Positions 1 through 13,202 of a DNA stretch of 64,000 nt are shown in pieces. The translations under genes and the position numbers were made by a program. Position 1 is the first letter of the stretch. Every line of letters begins with the position of its first letter. The stretch is from Nautilus pompilius (taxonomy: Eukaryota; Mollusca; Cephalopoda; Nautilida; Nautilidae), in contig JACATO010000049.1 of assembly GCA_018389105.1 (NCBI GenBank), positions 992,001 through 1,056,000 of the forward strand. The letters run 5' to 3'. A model generated the notes under the pieces. That model was given only the letters and a program-made list of their open reading frames with translations, had not been told where the DNA came from and did not search any database.

Positions 1-448
1 TTGAATCATCCGGCTTTGCAACCATGGTTTGCTGTTTTGCTTTTTTAAGTCTGTCGTAATGAATCCTTCACTTTTTGCCAATCACGAACACATTTCTCAC
101 TAACACCATACTGCTGTTCTGCTGCCATATTTCCACTATTGTTTTCAGCAAAATTCACCACTTCCAGTTTAAAAGCAGCAGTTATATGCTTTCCTTTTCT
201 TTGAGTTGATATTTTTTTTCAACTTTGGCATATTGAAGCTCCCCTAACACAATGATATCTGTGCCCCCTAAGCACTAAATAAAAGGGAGATGAATCTAAG
301 TCAGCATGCACCCCCCACACACATGTAAAACCATACATTTCTCCATGGTACTTAAGGGTCCTGTGTTCCTGGTATCATGTTTTCATCTATATAATATGTT
401 CAGGCCCTTGCAGAAAAAAAGAATTGACTTATACACTGAAAAATACAG
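1..448 (-). mobile_element. Pogo-type DNA transposon fragment (5' end, window edge)
   Basis: Read on the minus strand, the terminus begins at 448 with ctgtatttttcagtgtataa, the usual pogo-type end. The first ATG is at 231-229 (MPKLKK). After a frame change comes AAFKLEVVNFAENN, then YGVSEKCVRDWQKVKD, the Brinker/CENP-B-like helix-turn-helix DNA-binding domain of pogo-family transposases. The rest runs off the window. It is a decayed copy with at least one frameshift and an in-frame stop soon after the domain. The expected TA duplication is not preserved at 449-450. Confidence 0.72.
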
Positions 449-3400
449 TTCCTGACTAATATGAGTCTGGCTTATAAGATGATGACAAACCTTGTAGCAA
501 ACTACTAAATACAATTTTTATTCTTAGTTTTCAAACTTATACTGTGTATGATATCAAAACCTTCCAATGATGGCCTTAAAGGCCAACTGTTGAAAAAAAG
601 AAATCTACAGTCCCTTTGGAGTTGATGAGTACTGTGGAGCTGTAGTAAATCTGAACCTTGAAAGGTGGCCTTTGAGGCCAAGCTCTGGTACTCTTTGATC
701 CTGAGGTACCTTCATTATAATTTGAGGCTGCTAGATCACCTGTTTTAAATGAGTGTGGTGAACTAAGTGTAATCTATAAGGCTTTTGAAAAGTGGCCTCA
801 AAACAGCTTTGAGGCTGATATGCGGTAGCTTAAAGCCTTGCCCAGATTCTGAAGTACCTACACCCAAAATTTGAGGCTTGTAAATGTTACATTTCAGCCA
901 TAAAACAGTAACAGACACACACTTGAAAATATGTATTAATGTATCAGAATGAATTGGATAAGCAAACAACAATAACATATTTTACATTATTAATTCTTAA
1001 TGGAAATTAAATGCAACAACATGAAATGTAACTTGAAAAAGCAATGTTTATTTAAGCTCTATATAAAGCTTATCTGTTCTGAAAAAATGGTTCATTTTAT
1101 GAAGATAAATTGTTTGGTTTCTTCCTGCAAAATTAACACAGATTTTATCTAACTCCAAGATTATGATTAAGAACACAGTAATTATTCAAATAAAATGAAA
1201 AAAAACCTGGTTTTTTTTTTTTTTTACTGTGTCAGACTTTATCAAAGTCAATCATCAGGAAGAAATTAGTGAGTACTCAGTAAGCTAAAAGCTTTGTGTA
1301 ATAGGTATTAATGCATATCCCTGTTATTTTGTTTAAATTACTTCAGTATTTGTCTTAGCAAAACTGTAATAAGGTTTTTGGAGGTGAAGGACTGTGAATA
1401 TTGACAGCACAGTTCCAGAATTTTCCTGTGAAGATAATCATTTTTCTTTTCTTCTCTCTTTTTAAAATTTAAATGTATGTCTCTACTTCTGAAAATCATA
1501 ATAAAGTGAAGTAAATACAAGAGGTTGCATTTCAATTTGTTTTGTTTTTTAATCATAGTTTTAAATTATATTTCACAAAAGAAAATCTACCAAAAATTGA
1601 GTATAGATATTTTGCATTTTAAATATATTATGTGCACTATCACTTTGAGAGGAGCATTTGTTATCAAATATGTTGGTTCAGTATAATGGAAAATATTGAG
1701 TAACAGAAAAGAACAAAAACTTAGCATTTTAATGTACAGTAATTTCATATAAAGAATCAAACCAAAACAAACACAAACACACTGCAAAAAGAAAAGAATA
1801 TCTAATTGATATGTGTGTCTTGTGTTTCCATGTCAGTATGAGCATATACTGATTTAGTCATGTCATTAAAAAATTTATATTAATTGTGTTTCTAGTTTTA
1901 AATTGCCCATAATGAATCTATAAAGAACAAACAAAAACAGTGTTTTATTGCTTTATCAAATGAAATGATGTGTGAATCTGCTGGCATTGCTTTTAACAAT
2001 TAAAATGCTTGAACAGATCCATGTCTTCTACCAATTCTTTTGCAAGTATGATGAGTTTTAAATAATTTGCTTCCCATTTTAGTTGTAATAAATGCAGTTT
2101 ACTCTTAATTTATGTGAATTCATGTTTTACAAAGTACTATCAACTCAAAATAACTTGTCAATGTTTAAAATTAACGGGCTCAAGGCCACATTTTTTTAAT
2201 GTTGGAGGAGTGATTATACACTCTTTAGCATTCTTTAACTAGTTTCAAGGTTCATCTAATCAGATTTATTTTCTTTTTCTAGTAAATGTAAGAGAATCTC
2301 TGGTTTTGCTACTTATTAGGTAGAGTAAAAGCTTGTTTCTTTTCCATGGATGCTAGAAGCATCTGAATTTTTTTTACTTTTTAATGTAAAAATATTTGTA
2401 ATTGTTATTTGTTTCTTTGTATGAATATTCTTTTCATTTTTTATTTATGACATGCTTTTGAAATAATTGAGAGTTTTTCGTTCCATTTAGCATTAAATTT
2501 TCTTTCTCAAACTTGTTTCTTCCTTTGTCATTTCTCATTTTATTTCCAGGGTTAGTTTGTTCAACCCTTGATAAGTATTTCTGCTCTTTCAATGGTAATG
2601 TTCTTACGTGAAAATTATTTCAATAAAAATGGAAATAATATTTTTTATTGATATTTTAGTTTGTTAATGCAGATAAAATGCATTTTTGAACATTTTTTCT
2701 TTATATGAATTTTATAATGAAAGAATCTGATACTGACTATATATCATCATTAAGCTGAAGTAAAATTACTTGTAATCTCTTTGGTTCACCACTATCCTCT
2801 ATACGTGACTCATCAAACCGTTCCCAACATCTGCAACCCCGTAATATATTCTGAGGATGCCTAAGAAGAAAAAAAAAAAACTTTCTGGCTTTTATAGCAT
2901 GTATGGCTGCATTTGGGTTGCACTATATTACACCTACATCTTTTAATGTTCACCAGATTTCTGAGGTGAATTCTACTGTCAGGCCTGACATAGTTTCAGA
3001 ATGTTCTCAGGAGCTTTCAGTCACTGTCTGATATACCTGGAGAACTAATCTCTCATCCTCTCTGACTTTCCAAAACAGATTTTAAAAAGATTATTTCTAA
3101 GTTTTAAATTTTCTTGTGGAATTTAATTCAGAACTATTGATTAGATAGTAATTTCATTAAAAAGACTTTTCAATTAACTTTTGATGACTTTTTTCGAGAA
3201 GACTTTTTTCTTTAAACTGAAAAATGGTATAGTGATAACTTGTAAACTGATTTACACAATCACTTGCTTGCTTATAGATTGGAATTTTATTTAGAAATGT
3301 GTTGCTACAGATTTTCTAATGTTTAAATAATTTTTATTGAAGGTGAGGTTAATAAGCATTTATTTAAGAAATCTGTTTGTTTAGATTATTTAGGATATTG

Positions 3401-6199
3401 TCTGAATATTCTAAAAACTGTAGATGACATGGTAAAATTGCTATACACTTGTAGATTTTTAAAGAGTCACCATCAGCAAAGACTATAATGTAATATCTCA
3501 CTAAATTCTAAGTATAGTTTTCTCTCTCATAATATTCTAATAAGATTATTTCTATATTCTATTTTATTTATATGCCATCTGTGAACATGATGATATGGTA
3601 CTAATAGATGTAGCAGGCCTTTAGAACTACTACAATTTAACTTGTATGGAGATAGCTGGAGGAAATAAACAAAAATATTAAGGGTTAAATGAATCCATAT
3701 TGAATATACCAGCTTCTCTTTCACAGATGTCAACAGGATGAGTAAGTCCGAGGTACATGTTTAATGAAAATCCATTTGTATGCAACAAGATATATTTTAG
3801 AGTATTTCAGGGTTAGGCAACAATCACAAAAATATTAAAATAAAACTAAACAATTATTGAACTATAATTGAAAAGAAATCCCCCTTTTACTCACTTCTCT
3901 GGACTTTAAAATATTAACAACAAGAATTAGAAGTTCTCTCTTTTTATGAAGACTTAATGCAATATGTTTTCATTTTGTTTCTGTTTTCACTTAGCTAGAC
4001 AATGGTCTGGTTTAAAATTAATAAGGTATGCTGATTTCCATAAATTATGATTTAATATCATAGTAATGTCCTACAAATTATCAAAAAATTTAACTTTCAC
4101 GTAGAGCACACAATTTTATCTGAGACAAGTATTTATTACATTTTTGGAAGCCATTTTGATAAGTAAACCCTGGGTAAAGTCATACATGGTATAAAAATAC
4201 TAATTATAAGTAATAAAATGAAAAATATCTATTTTTAAAATGACAAGTAAAGCATTGAAATAAGTATAATTTTAAGCAATTGTCTTTTAATTTTCTTATT
4301 TTTGAACAATTACTAACATAGAGAAGGAAACAAATTAACAAGGCAAAGTAGTAAAAGAGACTTGATAGTGCAAAAAGATATATTTTTCCTTTGCCTAAAT
4401 TATAAGCATCAGTGATTTCAAATATTTCTACTAACTTTGGTAGTATGGTAAGTAGGAATACCCCCCCCCCAATTATTTGAAATGTAAGTTTTAATTGTAA
4501 ACAATGCAAGTTCTCTGTTCTAGTTATTTGGGTTAATAAGCTAGGCTCTGTTTATTCCGGTGGATTTTTTAATAGGATTTTGTTTCTACTTTGCAGAGAA
4601 AATTTGTATTGCATTTTTAAACATGCAAATTGTTTAATTCATAACTACAGCTGAATATCCAGAGGTGACAGTAAAGTGCACTTCCTTTCATAGTTTCTAA
4701 GTTCATTAATATCTCTGATTAATGCATTTATAGCTCTGCTGTGTTGCTACCCTGATGGGAGGAGATTAGAGATTGTAATTGATTTTAGATAATTTCAATA
4801 CTTTCAGAATGTTTTATATATGTTTACTCTAGCAGTATATTTTAGCATTTTATGTGTGCAGTGTCTTGTGGTTTATTAATCAGTTTAACAGAATACATTC
4901 AGATGGGTTTTCTTAAGTGATATATGTAGCCCACAGACCTGGCCACGTCAAACCTATTTCCTATTCATTTCAGTCTGCTGCATTGAGGGGCTGAGTTTCT
5001 TTTGCTAGATAGAAAATTTCTATTTTTTGCATCTATCTCAAATTTTTTTCCAGTCAGATTTTAGTGCAGGTCATTACAACTGTTAAGAAATACTAATTTG
5101 GTTAGTGTTGTGCCATTACTTGCTTTACAGATCTCCGATTTTTAAAAAAATTCATATTCTTTGTTAGGCAGCGTTTTCACTTGATTTTGTAAAGAAGATC
5201 ATTCATAGTCAGGTCAGATCAGTACCTACCTCTGCTTTAATTTAGTTTCTGTATCATATAATTATGAGAACAGTAATTACAATTTCAGAGTTTGAGTCAG
5301 CTAGTAGTATAACAGATTGGAATAGGATGGGCTAAGATGACGAGATATTTGAAATAAGATTTTTATTGTTTGTATGTTTGTTTTCACTTCTTTTTAGCCA
5401 GGCAGCAAAAGACGTTAAGCTTTCCAGGGAACATCAGGTATCCGAAAAATGGGAAAAGTGTGCTTGCAATAAGAAGTTTCTTGGTGATCATCAAATACAC
5501 ATTTAAATGTTTTTGAAACAACATTAACATGGGAATCTGAAAAGTATTTCTTTGTAAATGATTTCATAATGGATGTCTAGACTTAGCAGCTTTGTCAATT
5601 GGACCTCTTTGGGTATGAAGGGGATAGGGTATTGATGTAATGGATAGCTCAAAACCAACTGTATACTGTTCAGTACAAAATAACAAGGCTTTTGTCTAAA
5701 TTCTTGTTCCATTTTTGAGACCAGTTATGCTCAAAGCGCATGAAAATTTTCTTGTTTCTATTTTTTTTTTGAAAATGATAAATATTCATTTGTAGCATCT
5801 TTTAAAATCTGAATTTGAACTTTGTCTGTCTGTCTGTGTGTGTGAAATTTGATTAGATAAAAAGCAATTGTTCAAGCAGCTAATTTTAATTTAATCTGTC
5901 TTTAAAGCTTCATAGTCTAATAAATTAAACAACACCAATCAATCATACCCATGGTGGCTAAATTTGATGACTTAACACAAACAGCGATGAGGCAACAACT
6001 GTGTACTTGTTAACATTCCATGCTGGTGAATGCAGACATGTTGTCAGCTAAAATGCAGAAAACTTGGAAAATACTGACTAAGATTTTGAAAGTTTTTGTC
6101 ATTTATTTCTTTGCCAATATACCATGTGGCCAGGCAGATTTTCCTCTAGGCTACTTTCATGATGTTATACTCCAGTAATTCTTTGAAGAAGCAGCAGAA
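449..6199. other. Upstream or first-intron sequence, no gene found
   Basis: AT-rich sequence with homopolymer runs and only short chance reading frames. A segment at about 5399-5440 has an intron-exon-intron look (cttctttttag before, cag|gtatcc after) and could be a 5' UTR exon, but nothing confirms it. The missing first coding exon of the lipase was looked for here and not found. Confidence 0.5.
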
Positions 6200-6437
6200 C
6201 AAAACTTAAATTCAAGTAGAGGAAGTTGTAAACATACCAGAAGAATGAAAACAAACGTAGAATATCCATTTTAAACTAAACAACCTCAGAAAACCAAAGC
6301 AAAAGAACCACAGTAACTATTAAAATGTGTGAACCAACAATAAAGCATATAGGTTTAATATCTTAGTAAATGAAAAAGATTAGAATAGCAACAGCAAAAT
6401 ACAAAAATCCTGTTCATTCATGAACAGTTTATAATAT

Positions 6438-8218
6438 CACTGGTCAACAAGTATTTTTCATCTAGCATGTGTCAAGGTGTACTTAGTGTAGTTTTTAATG
6501 CTGATTGCAAATATACAATTAGTTTTTTGACATCACATACAGTTTTCAAGATGAGAAAGTTTTTCGGTTTTAGCTCATGCATTATATAGAAATTCAAATT
6601 AATGACGTGTATGCATGTATTTCATTTACATCATGGAAACATACCTTTAAAATAAACTACATTATTCATTGCGCATAGTTCAGATGCAATATTTCATCAT
6701 CTTAAATTAACCAATCAAGTGTTTGTTGATGAAATAGGTATTCAACATCTCAAATTGTCCAGTCATAATTGGTCTGATGAAATATTTCATCATCTCAAAT
6801 TCAATATAAGTATAACCGTTTGTATCTATTTCCTTACTTGTTTCACAGTCAGTGTTAACAATGTCAAGACAGTGTAGAAATCCTCCTGATGTGTTTTGTT
6901 ATGTCTGTGGACAATTTATTGTGAAAGCTCAAAAACGTACACAACACAGAGATCAAGAAGATTTATAAGCTATATACTTTGACTGTCCTCTTGGAGATCA
7001 GGACAAGTTATGGGCACCATATTTTATCTGCTCAGCTTGCTCAAATGGCTTACATGACTGGTTTCAATAAGAGGAAGAAAGTCCATGCCTTTTGCCATTC
7101 CAATGATATGGAGGGAGCCGAAAAGACCATGAGAATATGGAACTTTTACTTCATGCCGCCTATGAAAGAGACTCATGGAAAATATGTGGAGATTTAAAAG
7201 TCGTTGGAATGTTAATGGGAATGCAGTCAGGTTTCACAAAATACTGTTGTTTCTTGTGTCTATGGGATAGTCGGGCAACTGACAGACATTATTTGGAATC
7301 AAACTGGTAGACAAGAACATCATACCAGCAAGGACTGTCTAGCGTCAAGAATACACCTCTTGTAGATCCATGTAATGTCCTATTGCCTCCTTTGCACATA
7401 AAGCTTGGACTGATGAAACAGTTTGTAAAGACACTAGGGAAGAGAAATGCCAGAGGGTTTAAGTATATTGTAGAAAGGTTTCCCAAAATCACACAGGTGA
7501 AGTTGAAAGAGGGTATCTTTGTCGGACCCCAAATTAGAGAAGTACTCAAAGATGTCAACTTCAAGACGACACTGGATAAACTGGAACTGCCTGCCTGGAA
7601 TGCTTTCAATTGGATCTGTGAGAATTTCTTGGGCAACAAGAAGGCAATGGACTACAAGGATGGCATCAAGAATATTCTGAAATGTTACTCAGCAAGGGTT
7701 GTCGCATGTCACTGGAAGTTCACTTCTTGAACTCCCATCTGGATTTCTTCGCAGATAACTTGGAGCAGTGTCTGATGAACATGGTGAAAGATTTCACCAG
7801 GACATCAGTGCTATGATGAGAGAAACGGTACCAAGGCTTCTGGAATGACAGTATGCGGGCTCACTACTGCTGGACACTTTACGGTGATCAACCAGATCAG
7901 GGAACACCGCAGGAATCCAAATCACAAGTTTCTAACTCTGTTGTCTGTTTTGTCTGACCCATTTTTTGTATTCACTCTTTGTAGAGTGATAGTGATGATT
8001 TTTAACTCAACTCATTTACTTTCTAAAAATAATATGTCCTTATTTATTACGTTAATGATTTCATATACAATATGTAAATATTTGCATGTATCTACTGAAA
8101 AACTGATACGTGCTGCATACAAATGGAGTGAAATTTTGAAATCAGCATGAAAAATTAGTCTAAAAAAGTTGGTTTGCATTCATAATGAGTATAATACATT
8201 TAATTTTGTTGACCAGTG
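6438..8218 (+). mobile_element. CACTG-ended DNA transposon, 1781 bp
   Basis: The ends are cactggtcaacaa at 6438 and its reverse complement ttgttgaccagtg ending at 8218. It interrupts the left arm of the Penelope inverted repeat. Comparison with the uninterrupted right arm (attaaatattgtaaacc at about 9665) indicates a 3-bp duplication TAT (6435-6437 and 8219-8221). TIRs starting CACTG with 3-bp duplications are typical of CACTA/EnSpm (CMC) elements; the superfamily assignment is inference. The interior carries the broken coding region at 6861-7950. Confidence 0.65.
6861..7950 (+). pseudogene. Broken transposon protein of the CRNPPDVFCYVCG / GDQDKSWAPH family
   Basis: It starts ATG at 6861: MSRQCRNPPDVFCYVCGQFI with a CxxC pair, then GDQDKLWAPYFICSACSNGL after a stop and frame change. 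Further pieces are MKETHGKYVEI, CGDLKVVGMLMGMQSGFTKY, CCFLCLWDSRATDRHY, LPPLHIKLGLMKQFVKTLGK, KLKEGIFVGPQIREVLKD, and SARVVACHWKF. Beyond that HQDISAMM and YCWTLYGDQPDQ appear in other frames. I recognise this as a protein family widely repeated in insects, spiders and Hydra, seen in proteins starting with a Cys module and a DQDKSWAPH motif. Its enzymatic class is not clear to me. Several frameshifts and stops make this copy dead. Confidence 0.7.
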
Positions 8219-10505
8219 TATTTAATGCACAAAGATTTAATAATATGAAGTCAGTAAAGTAGAGGACCTGGCCAGGATCCTCACATCATTCAAAGAAGAT
8301 TTCTCTTCATAATCTAAAGTGATGTGATTAACGAGGGCAGAATTTTCCCTTTCTAACAAATGTACAGCACACCACTACCTTTGTCTTAAATACTGAATAG
8401 TTTTACCAATGTAAACAGACTTACAAGACTGACACTTAACTTTATGGAATACATGCAATCTCTTGTGAATGGGAATTATTTCCTTAAATGGGGAAAGGGA
8501 AATTTGTATTTGTATTGATGTGACAAATTTCAAGATCCATAGTATGAAGAATTTTTGATAATCAAAATAAGGTATGACTAAATATACAGATTTTTTTGGT
8601 ACAGTATTTTCAAAACGTCATAGTGACTATAATTTACAGAGGGCATTATGGTCACAATTGAATTCTTCACATTAATAACTCAGTAATAAGCAGAATATGG
8701 AAGTTGACATATGATGAGCAGATTTTATAGAATCTAAAGATCAAGATAAATACAAAATAAGGTTTATAGAACCTTAGCATGAAGGTATATCTCACTTTAT
8801 AGTCAAAACAGTGAATGTAGGTTTCCAATAAATGGAAATATTAACACCTTGAAATGTATAATGTATAATAAGAATGTTGAGAGAGAAAACTTGGCCATCC
8901 TTCTCTACCTCTAAAGTAAATGTTAAATTTGGATGTTGTTGGTTTTTTATCAGCTAAAAAATGTGCTTGCATTTTCAGAAGACTAAAACTGGAATACAGA
9001 TAAGGGATCTGGCCAGAATACATGGAAAACATTTTTTCAATAGAACAAAGAATAATATTGGTTTAAGGGGATACCTATGGCAACCACATTCAACTGAATA
9101 TACAATTTGCTATTAAAAAGAAAGCAAACATAAGTCAGTCAAAAAAAGCAATTTTCAAAGAATCTCATCAAACAAAGGCGGTGGTGATATAGTCTCATGC
9201 TATATTTGTTAATACATTCTCAGTTGTATGTTTTAATAGAACATTAGTAAATAAAGAGTTTTCATGACAACTGCATGTGATTTTATTTTGAAGATGACAA
9301 TTTCTGTTAATGTACATAATGAAAGGAGCCTTTAACAGTTTATTGGTTGACAGAAATAGCCTGAAGTATGATAAAATAAGATACCAAATTTTGACTCACA
9401 GTAGAGGAAAATATGGGGTAAATAGGTCACAGGATGAAAGCCACATTCCTGATCAATCACACATAGTGCATGAAGTTAAGTTTAAATCTGCTTACATTGG
9501 TAAAACTATTTGACATTTAATGGAAATGTATGCTGTGCATCTTTTGGAAAGGGAAAATTCTGCCCTCGATCACATCCCTTTATATTCTGGACACAAATTT
9601 TCTTTGAATGATGTGAAGATTCTGGCCAAGTCCTCTACTGACTTCATATTATTGAATCTTTATGCATTAAATATTGTAAACCATTCTTGAATGAAACAAT
9701 TGATTTATTCTGCTGTTATTCTAATCTTTTCCATTTATTAGAATACAATATTTGCATATCTATACACTTTGTTGTTAGTTCATATCTTATGTGTTGTTCT
9801 TTTGTTTTGATTTCCTGAGTTGGTTTATTTGAAAACAGATGCAGTTATCACCAAAATATACCAGATTTGTTTTTTCTTTTTTCTTTTATGTTTGTGACCT
9901 CCCCCAGTGCATTTGTTATTATTTTTTGATAAATTGTAAAGCTTTTGCTCTATTTTTTTTTGGTTTGGCCCATGATATTTTCTCCACAGTTAAGAAAGAT
10001 TGCAGAGAATATTTGGTAAGATGCAACCTTCAGAGCACACAGCTGCTACTATTACTATTGTTCCGCTAGCAAACAAGTATTGTGTTATTAGGAGGCATAG
10101 ATCAGTCTTTTGGTTCTTTCTTATGAGCAAATGGACTTAGCTGCCACATTGTGTAAAAAGTTATCTTCATGGTTAATGACTAACATAGACTACTGTTTTT
10201 CATGTTTAATATCATGTAAATACCACTATTTTTTTCATCCAGTGATTTATCTATGCTTCATTTACAATGCACTCTTTAAAATTTGCTTGATGATTACTTT
10301 AATAAGGTTTGCAAAAGCATACTTTGGCTTGTTTAATTGATAGTTATCCAAAATAAAAACAAAAGGACTCAGAATACAACAAAGGATTTTCTGTATAGTT
10401 TATTTTGTACATCAAAAAAATTCATAATTGAGTAATAAGATCTTTGTTACAAAGTCTTGTATATTTTCCAATGAGAGAAGAACAAATTATTCCTATTAAA
10501 TATTA

Positions 10506-11073
10506 CAGTAGAATATCAATTTTTTGGTCCCTGATTATCTAAATGACCAATTATTCAAACAAGGGATCTGCTCCATGTTAAAATGTATGTGCAGTAAAAC
10601 TGCAGTAGCCTTCACATGTTGGGAGTGGTTTTTGCACAGAGGCCATGATCCTTTAACATTGTTTGTTTGTCTCAGTAGCCTCATTCTCCAGCAAGGCCGC
10701 CTGATTCTTTTCACCATTCAGACTGCTACTGATTCTTTTAGTGGAATTTTGAAAATTTATTGCATAGTCAATTATTTTTGCTCATGCAGCTGGTACCCAC
10801 CCTCAGGTTGCCTTTGCCACTGATTGGAAAATTAAAAACTCACTTCTTCAAATGCATAAGCATGAATATGTTATTAGCCACCTAAACATGTCAGAGAAGT
10901 GCATGTATGCCTGTCATGTGCTTATTGATTAGTTTTAAAATGTATCTATGCAATTAGTAAAAGTACACTAAGCCAAGAATGGTAAGCACATGAAGGTTTT
11001 AATTTTATCACATTTTTTTGATTACCTGAACATTTTACAAAGCCTTCTGATTTGGATAATCAACACTTTGATG
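10506..11073. mobile_element. Possible Tigger/pogo-type MITE, 568 bp
   Basis: TA flanks both ends (10504-10505 and 11074-11075). The left end cagtagaatatcaa leads into ctgattatctaaatgacc. The right end, reversed, reads catcaaagtgttgattatcc. Repeated ATTATC(C/T)AAA-type words at both ends resemble Tigger/Jerky termini (cagtagaacctcgattatcc). No transposase was recognised inside. The match between the ends is weak. Confidence 0.4.
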
Positions 11074-11803
11074 TATTATTGCTTGTTTGTTCATATCATA
11101 GAAGTTTTAACTGTTGTGGAGGTTTAGTTGCAAAAAACTTATAATTCTCTCTTCCACTTCAATTGTTGAAAGCAAATCTGACATTTTCTTCTACTGCATT
11201 AATGGGCCAGTAAAATCCTCTCTTCTCTATATCCAAACATTTTGGTATAATGATGATTATTTGGTGCTTTTTCTAGATTTCAAAACATAATACTATAACA
11301 TATAGGAACCTTTTCACAAAATGAATTAAGCATGCCAAAACTGAAATGTATGGAATTTGAAATAAAACCATAATAAAGAAAACACTTCCACACTCCAACA
11401 TTATGGAAGCTAGATTACATACTGCTCAGTTATAGCAAAACTCATCTAAACTACAACTGCCAATAGCTACTTCAAGAGTTGAGGACAGATCTTCCAGACT
11501 CTATGCAATAATATTTATAATTAAGAAAAGCACGAAGAAAGAGTATTTTTCCCTTGGTTAGTTTATGTTTATTTTGTTTTTGTCTTGTTTGTTTTAGATG
11601 ATGTTCATGGTATTGCATTGTGGAAACAAGTTTCTTTCTGACAATAATTAAGAAATTATTTCAATAAACATAACTTTTGTCAGTCAAAAGTTAGTTATAT
11701 TTAGTAATTTTTTTGCAACTTCTGTGACTTATTTAGATTTCTTTCAAAATCAAAAGCAACCAAGGATATTACTTTTTTAAGTATGTTAGTATTGTTCTGG
11801 CAA

Positions 11804-11848
<45 letters not shown>
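11804..11848. repeat. (TC)n(CA)n microsatellite
   Basis: An uninterrupted run of CT dinucleotides passes directly into a CA run of about ten units and then an AT-rich tail. Simple sequence; likely polymorphic. Confidence 0.95.
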
Positions 11849-12227
11849 TATCTATATGGATCATCATGTAGAATTTAGAGAACAATTTTATACTTTAAGC
11901 AGATTTGACTAGTCAAATTGAACTAAGAATGAGAATCAAAATTCACATACTTGGAAGTACTGCAGACTTGACATTTATCAAGTTCTAACTAGTATTGCAT
12001 GACAGTTCAGTCATTTCCTACCACTTTGTTAGTTGAACTAAGGTACCTATCTATTTTTTGAAGATCATTTTTGTTACCACCATCAGGGTATAGTCGTGAA
12101 GATAACTGTTTTGGTGTGTGATGATGATATTTTGCAGTAGACTTTTTTTTTTTGGTCAGTACAAGTGGACAGAGATAGTCTTAACCACATGACTATAAGT
12201 TGCCATGGTGTATTTTTTATATACTTA

Positions 12228-12345
12228 ACTAACTAGTTGTGCAGGTGACTAAAGCAGTGACAAATATACATCAGAAAGATTTTGCAACCAACAGATTGTG
12301 AGTTCAAGACCCAGCCACTTGTAATATAAAAAAAGATAAATACCT
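12228..12345 (+). mobile_element. tRNA-derived SINE remnant
   Basis: gtgactaaagcagtg resembles a tRNA A-box region. The downstream gagttcaagaccc is close to the B-box (GGTTCGANNCC). A-rich sequence follows (aatataaaaaaagataaa). The spacing of about 60 bases fits a tRNA-like head. No family name can be given, and a chance match cannot be excluded. Confidence 0.4.
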
Positions 12346-13202
12346 ACAAATCAGCATCATTATATACCAAAACTTTCCTCACATCTTAACTGTGATGGTG
12401 GTGACAGGGAAAGATTACTTAGCTAGTTTTATTAACAAGGTGATGTGAACTGCCTGAGAGTGTATACTTGATGATGCTAATTATTTATGCTGTTTCTTAT
12501 AAGCTTCACAGCAGATCTAGTATAGTTTAAAGCTAATCTCATTTACAAAGTTTTGCTTTGCATTCCCCTTGATTATTTCTTTAAACTTTTGAAATTAAAA
12601 GTAAAGTGGTTTATTTCTTTACTAGATACACCAACTATATTTTATACACCCATGACTAAATATTTCTCATCACCTTAGAAATTTAACAAAATCTGTCTTT
12701 AAACCATGCTCATAAAGCTTGACACTAACCATGACCACTTCTAAATATCTGATTCTGAATACTTCTAATTCACTTACACTTTCCATTTATAAGGTTTTTT
12801 TGAAAATCATGTTTTTGCATGTTAGATTTCAAATTTTCACATTAAAAAAAAAAAATTGGTCATTTCCTTTAAGTACATGGAAAACTGAAAAGTAGTATGC
12901 TCTTAAATATGTTATTGTAACATTATGCAAATTCAACAGATTTAATTAGACTTTATCAATTAGAAAATTCTAGGTTGATGCAAAACTTTTGGCCATGGCT
13001 ACAATATTGGAAATAATTATAGAAACAGAGAAAAAATTGCAAATAACATATCATAGAATTACATCTTGTGTGTGAAATGAAATGCTCCATAGTACAGCCA
13101 TGTGTTGTTACATTACAATGTGATTTGGTTGATACCAAGCAAGCCAAGTAACAGGGCTATACAAGTATAGATATTGTGGCAATGTGATGTGTGGTGAATG
13201 CC

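Larger units (their letters stand above)
6200..9900. mobile_element. Penelope-like element remains in inverted-repeat arrangement, with a later transposon inside
   Basis: Two arms run in opposite directions: left 6200-6437 plus 8219-8480 (minus sense), right about 9440-9900 (plus sense). The left arm is split by the CACTG element at 6438-8218. The right arm reads VKFKSAYIGKT, then LLERENSALDHIPLYSGHKF and SLNDVKILAKSSTDFIL. The left arm reads VKCQSCKSVYIGKT and the matching downstream part. CKSVYIGKT followed by SALxxHxxxxGHxF and VKILAxSSTDF is the GIY-YIG endonuclease pattern of Penelope-like retroelements. Past the coding part the arms continue to match (for example ctgttattctaatcttttcc on the right). 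The arms are clearly diverged, so the element is old. No reverse transcriptase was recognised in the spacer 8481-9439. Confidence 0.68.
9901..12220. other. Non-coding intervening sequence
   Basis: No gene recognised. It contains the possible Tigger-like MITE at 10506-11073 and the dinucleotide repeat at 11804-11848. The remaining sequence is AT-rich with chance ORFs below 80 codons. Confidence 0.5.

Noticed and set aside
2855-2900. atgcctaagaagaaaaa, similar to the MPK start of pogo transposases
   Set aside because: No DNA-binding domain follows; an A-run makes the similarity trivial.
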